This document shows, piece after piece, positions 7,154 to 9,763 of a stretch of 9,763 bases of DNA. The position numbers and the translations under genes were made by a program. Location: positions 1 to 9,763 of the forward strand of contig JAPLSP010000117.1 of NCBI GenBank assembly GCA_026398575.1, in the 5' to 3' direction. How positions within the stretch are numbered: the stretch's first letter is position 1; every line of letters starts with the position of its first letter. This DNA is from Candidatus Sumerlaeota bacterium (GTDB lineage: Bacteria; Sumerlaeota; Sumerlaeia; JADFCT01). Below the pieces are notes generated by a model, which worked only from the letters and a program-made list of their open reading frames with translations, searched no databases and was not told the origin of the DNA.

Positions 7154-7244
7154 TACTCAATATCCAATATCCAACTTCCAATTTCCAATTTCCAATTTCC
7201 AGTTTCCAGTTTCCAATTTCCAACTTCCAATCTAAAACATCCAA
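7154..7244. repeat. Heptamer array, 13 phased units, upstream of the aminotransferase
   Basis: From 7154 the plus strand divides into 13 seven-bp units ending in CAA or CAG: TACTCAA, TATCCAA twice, CTTCCAA, then mostly TTTCCAA and TTTCCAG, a decayed TCTAAAA, and CATCCAA. Phase is kept throughout. The purine-rich strand reads AATTGGA or AACTGGA, one base from the AACTCGA form of the array inside the DUF2520 gene. The array starts 32 bases upstream of the aminotransferase ATG, so it lies in its leader or promoter zone. Confidence 0.95.
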
Positions 7245-7431
7245 CAAGGAATTTTGTACTGCAAAAGTGAAACTATAAGATGCTGTGCAGGCGGCTCCTC
7301 GAATAAGCCATTGAAGACGAACTCACTTTTTCGCAGTGTTTTTAGGAGTTTTCGGCGGCGGCGGTCCAGCGTTATTTTTCATATTTTTTTCGGATTGCTT
7401 CCCGCGGTTGCCGGGATTTATCATTCTTTTT

Positions 7432-7448
7432 TTGCGCAACTGCATGCA
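7432..7448. promoter_or_regulatory. Two adjacent 8-bp palindromes, candidate operator
   Basis: TTGCGCAA (7432-7439) and TGCATGCA (7441-7448) are perfect palindromes one base apart. They are framed by TTTGC at 7431-7435 and GCAAA at 7446-7450, in the only region that can hold the YihY gene promoter. A protein-binding role is inferred from symmetry and position only. Confidence 0.25.
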
Positions 7449-7462
7449 AATATCCTGGCGCC

Positions 7463-7491
7463 CGTCGGCCATGAAACCATCGCGGCCGACG
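7463..7491 (+). promoter_or_regulatory. GC-rich hairpin in the leader region of the YihY gene
   Basis: The arms CGTCGGCC (7463-7470) and GGCCGACG (7484-7491) are perfectly complementary over 8 bp, with a 13-base loop that can add an inner ATG/CAT stem. It ends 66 bases before the YihY start. No U-tract follows, so it is not a standard terminator; an mRNA-leader structure or a dyad-symmetric protein site are both possible. Confidence 0.35.
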
Positions 7492-7557
7492 CCTTAGTAC
7501 TCATATTCAAAAATGCGATCACATAAAAACATCGCGAATACTTAGATACCCCTTGCT

Positions 7558-9174
7558 ATGATTCAACGCACCGTCGCCAAAACTCGAGGGTTGATCCATT
7601 TCCTGACGGTAGATATTTGGCGCATCCGCCTGGAAGAATTGACGGCGCGCCGCGCGTTTATTCTCCGTTATTTGCGGATCATCGTTCTGGCGGTGCAGGG
7701 ATTTGATGAAGACCGCTGCCTCCTGCGCGCCTCCGCGCTGACGTTCTATACCCTGTTCTCAATCGTTCCAGTCCTTGCGATGAGCTTTGGCATCGCCAAA
7801 GGCTTTGGGTTTGATCAAGCTCTCAAAGCCCGGGTCATGAGCTTTGTCTCAAGTCAATCCGAGATCGCGAGCAAAGCCGAGAATGATCCTCACAAGAATA
7901 TTTTTCCGGATTTCTTCGGACCGGAAGATGCCAACGAGCCTCAGACGACCAGTAGTTCACAAGAACAAAATACCTCGAGCGTGAGTCAAAAACTGGCGCC
8001 CACCAGTAACTCTCTGGCGTCTGGCGCATCTCCGAAGAATTCCAAGAAACCTGAAACGGCTCAGGAAGAAATGATGAAACGCATGTTCAACTACGCCGAA
8101 AACATGCTCGAGCAAACCAAAGGCGGCCTGATCGTCGGCATCGGCGTCATCTTTCTTTTTTGGAGCGTGCTGAAAGTCCTGGGAAACATCGAGGAATCCC
8201 TGAACACGATCTGGGGCGTTACGCGCGGGCGCTCGTTTGGACGCCGCTTCAGCGACTACATGTCCGTTGTTCTTGTGGCGCCCGCCCTGGTGGTATTATC
8301 CAGCAGTTTGACTGTGGTTATTTCCAGCCGCGTGACGGGATTGCTTCAGCATTTCAACCTCATGCAGATCTTGGGGCCCATCATGGTCCTCGGCCTGAAG
8401 CTCCTGCCCTATGTCTTCGTCTGGCTTCTCTTCAGCTTCCTCTATGCCTTCCTCCCGAACACGCGGGTACCGCTGAAATCCGCGCTGCTGGCCGGCATCG
8501 TTGCGGGAACCTTTTATCAAATCGCCCAGATCGCGTTTCTGTTCTTCCAGTTCAGAATCTCGAGCATGAACGCGATCTACGGCACCTTCGCCGCGCTGCC
8601 GTTGTTCCTGATGTGGGTGCAGATCAGCTGGCTGATCGTTTTGTTCGGCGGCGAACTGTGCTTTGCGCATCAAAACGTTGACACCTACGAGCACGAGCCG
8701 GACAGCGGGCGCGTCAGCTACGCCCAGCGGCGGCTGCACATGCTGCGGATGGCTCAGATGTGCGTGCAGCGTTTCGAGGCCTGCCAGCCGCCGCTCTCGC
8801 CGGCGGAAATCAGCCATCTCCTGGGGCTGCCCGTGAGGCTTGTGCGAGAGATTCTGTTCGAGTTGACGGAAGCAGGCATTCTCTCGGAGATCAAGACGGA
8901 CAACAAAACCGACGCCGCCTACCAACCAGCGCGTTCGACGGGAAGCCTGACGCTCAAACGCATCATTGACCTGTATGAGAGCCACGGCACGAAAGATATC
9001 CCCTGCGCGCCGACGCCGGAAATCACGGCAATTGCGGCGGCGCTCGAGGATTTCAGCGCGCGGATGGAGCAATCGCAGGCCAACTGCCTGGTCCGCGATA
9101 TCGCTTCGGACGATCCAGTATCCACAGCTCACAAGACCGAGCCTATAAAAAATACCCAATCGCAAAAGGAATGA
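7558..9174 (+). CDS. YihY/BrkB family (RNase BN-like) membrane protein with C-terminal winged-helix-like domain
   Basis: The integral inner-membrane core shows the family signatures: CLLRASALTFYTLFSIVPVLA (about 55-74, first membrane segment), GNIEESLNTIWG then RGRSFGRR (209-230), LLPYVFVWLLFSFLYAFLPNT (282-302) and MNAIYGTFAALPLFLMWVQ (337-355), with about six membrane segments. The family's molecular function is unsettled; older RNase BN labels are not supported by the sequence. At 538 residues it is far longer than the roughly 290 of E. coli YihY. Residues about 110-170, between the first two membrane segments, are a low-complexity Ser/Gln/Pro/Lys-rich insert. Residues about 390-450 (LSPAEISHLLGLPVRLVREILFELTEAGIL) resemble a winged helix-turn-helix, followed by a helical tail. 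The ATG at 7558 has no Shine-Dalgarno, but an in-frame TAG lies at 7543-7545 and the next Met is past the first membrane segment. A methyltransferase gene follows after two bases. Confidence 0.9.
   Translation: MIQRTVAKTRGLIHFLTVDIWRIRLEELTARRAFILRYLRIIVLAVQGFDEDRCLLRASALTFYTLFSIVPVLAMSFGIAKGFGFDQALKARVMSFVSSQSEIASKAENDPHKNIFPDFFGPEDANEPQTTSSSQEQNTSSVSQKLAPTSNSLASGASPKNSKKPETAQEEMMKRMFNYAENMLEQTKGGLIVGIGVIFLFWSVLKVLGNIEESLNTIWGVTRGRSFGRRFSDYMSVVLVAPALVVLSSSLTVVISSRVTGLLQHFNLMQILGPIMVLGLKLLPYVFVWLLFSFLYAFLPNTRVPLKSALLAGIVAGTFYQIAQIAFLFFQFRISSMNAIYGTFAALPLFLMWVQISWLIVLFGGELCFAHQNVDTYEHEPDSGRVSYAQRRLHMLRMAQMCVQRFEACQPPLSPAEISHLLGLPVRLVREILFELTEAGILSEIKTDNKTDAAYQPARSTGSLTLKRIIDLYESHGTKDIPCAPTPEITAIAAALEDFSARMEQSQANCLVRDIASDDPVSTAHKTEPIKNTQSQKE
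9165..9170 (+). promoter_or_regulatory. AAAGGA ribosome site choosing ATG 9177 over ATG 9171
   Basis: Two in-frame ATGs occur, at 9171 and 9177. AAAGGA directly abuts the first, which leaves no spacing, and lies 6 bases before the second, a workable distance. The site is inside the last codons of the YihY gene, so the two genes are probably translationally coupled. Confidence 0.65.
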
Positions 9175-9176
9175 TC

Positions 9177-9763
9177 ATGATCCGTGTTACCCGCCACATC
9201 AAGTTTTTCGCCCGATTCCTGAAGAATCCCATTCACACCGGCGCCATAGCGCCCAGCTCGACGCGGCTGGCCAGAACCATGACATCCTGGCTGGATCTGC
9301 ACAAAGCGAACGTCGCCGTGGAATTTGGCCCGGGCGACGGAGCGGTGACGCCGTTTATCAAGCAGCGCATGAAGCCGGGCGCCATCTTTTTTGCCATCGA
9401 GTTGGATGAGAAGATGTGCAAGCGCCTGAAACGGCGCTATCCGGACGTTACGGTGTATTGCGCATCGGCCACGCAAGTGGGCGAGTTATTGATGCGCCAC
9501 GGTCAGGAAAAAGCCGATTGCATTATATGCGGCTTGCCGTGGGCGGGCTTTCGGCCTTCATTGCAGGACGAGCTAATGGACGCGACGCTCAAGGCGCTTC
9601 GTCCCGGCGGGCAATTCGTCACCTTTGCCTATCTGCACGGCATGATGCTGCCCGGCGCGCATCGGTTTCGCAAGCGCCTGAAAGAAGCCTTCTCGCACGT
9701 CTCATGCTCGCGCGTCGTCTGGCGCAACCTCCCGCCGGCGTTTGTATATCAATGTGTGTTGTA
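9177..9763 (+). CDS. PmtA-like SAM-dependent methyltransferase (phospholipid N-methyltransferase family), 3' end at window edge
   Basis: The frame gives 195 residues and then TA at the last two bases, so the next base decides between a stop (TAA or TAG) and Tyr; family length (about 200) suggests the gene ends here or shortly after. FLKNPIHTGAIAPSSTRLA (14-32) is the N-terminal signature of PmtA-type phospholipid N-methyltransferases. VEFGPGDGAVT (48-58) is SAM motif I, AIELDEKM (73-80) gives the acidic residue for the SAM ribose, and CGLPWAGF (118-125) is the motif IV equivalent. VWRNLPPAFVYQC (181-193) matches the usual C-terminal strand. The family methylates phosphatidylethanolamine toward phosphatidylcholine at the membrane, but similar proteins have undefined substrates. 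It starts two bases after the YihY stop, so the pair is likely one operon with a membrane-lipid theme. Confidence 0.9.
   Translation, partial: MIRVTRHIKFFARFLKNPIHTGAIAPSSTRLARTMTSWLDLHKANVAVEFGPGDGAVTPFIKQRMKPGAIFFAIELDEKMCKRLKRRYPDVTVYCASATQVGELLMRHGQEKADCIICGLPWAGFRPSLQDELMDATLKALRPGGQFVTFAYLHGMMLPGAHRFRKRLKEAFSHVSCSRVVWRNLPPAFVYQCVL

Larger units (their letters stand above)
7122..7557. other. Divergent intergenic region, no convincing gene
   Basis: These 436 bases separate the minus-strand aminotransferase from the plus-strand YihY gene, so promoters for both should lie here. From left to right they hold the aminotransferase ribosome site (AGAAAGG on the minus strand, 7131-7137), a heptamer array (7154-7244), an AT-rich stretch with a TATAAG at 7274-7279 but no matching -35 box at proper spacing, a T-rich tract to about 7435, two adjacent palindromes and a hairpin. 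An open frame of about 90 codons (7254-7526, TTG start, no ribosome site) has no recognisable protein features. Confidence 0.7.

Noticed and set aside
7006..7230. Minus-strand frame starting MEVGNWKLETGNWKLE
   Set aside because: The peptide is the heptamer array translated; it then overlaps the aminotransferase start in another frame.
6618..7235. Plus-strand frame of 205 codons ending in NFQFPISNFQFP repeats
   Set aside because: It is antisense to the aminotransferase N-terminus and runs into the heptamer array, which explains the repeats.
7252..7279. Promoter with TTTTGT or TTGTAC as -35 and TATAAG as -10
   Set aside because: TTGTAC is only 14 bases from TATAAG, and TTTTGT at 16 bases is a poor -35 match, so this was not listed as a feature.
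7254..7526. Small plus-strand frame in the divergent gap
   Set aside because: TTG start, no ribosome site, and a composition that looks non-coding. It is kept only as a note in the intergenic entry.
8296..9165. Minus-strand frame of 289 codons
   Set aside because: It is antisense to the YihY gene, with no domain and a charged, GC-driven composition.

Overview
The window is 9.8 kb of bacterial DNA of moderately high GC. It holds six protein genes, four of them complete in themselves and two cut by the window edges, plus an unusually dense set of short-unit tandem repeats. I see no rRNA, tRNA, CRISPR array, transposase or phage gene. Paired secreted glycoside hydrolases, a class I aminotransferase, a YihY-type membrane protein and abundant heptamer repeats suggest a free-living, polysaccharide-degrading bacterium. 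A PVC-like lineage (Planctomycetes, Verrucomicrobia, Lentisphaerae) or a related candidate phylum is possible, but this placement is an impression and not a demonstrated result.

Layout. (1) 1-4569, plus strand: two adjacent glycoside-hydrolase-like genes, probably one operon. The first lacks its 5' end; the second is an exported protein of about 940 residues. Both show the two-glutamate layout of clan GH-A TIM-barrel enzymes. (2) 4576-4714: a 139-bp inverted element between convergent genes, each arm being six heptamers. (3) 4708-7121, minus strand: an AspC/TyrB-type aminotransferase followed by a Rossmann/DUF2520 protein. The gap between them is a 10-bp tandem array that also supplies the aminotransferase stop codon. 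The DUF2520 gene carries two in-frame repeat insertions, one of exactly 21 heptamers and one of 42-bp units. (4) 7122-7557: a divergent intergenic region with a third heptamer array, two adjacent palindromes and a hairpin. (5) 7558-9763, plus strand: a YihY/BrkB membrane protein with a fused C-terminal winged-helix-like domain, then a tightly linked PmtA-like methyltransferase that runs to the window end.

How the parts fit. The hydrolases probably act together on an extracytoplasmic polysaccharide. The aminotransferase serves amino-acid metabolism, and the DUF2520 oxidoreductase-like partner has no certain substrate. The YihY and methyltransferase pair suggests an envelope or membrane-lipid function. 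The most unusual content is the repeats. Three separate heptamer arrays keep strict 7-bp phase and fit one degenerate purine-strand pattern (AAYKNRR). Together with a decamer array and a 42-bp coding repeat they lie at gene ends, in gene gaps and inside one gene, where their lengths preserve the reading frame.
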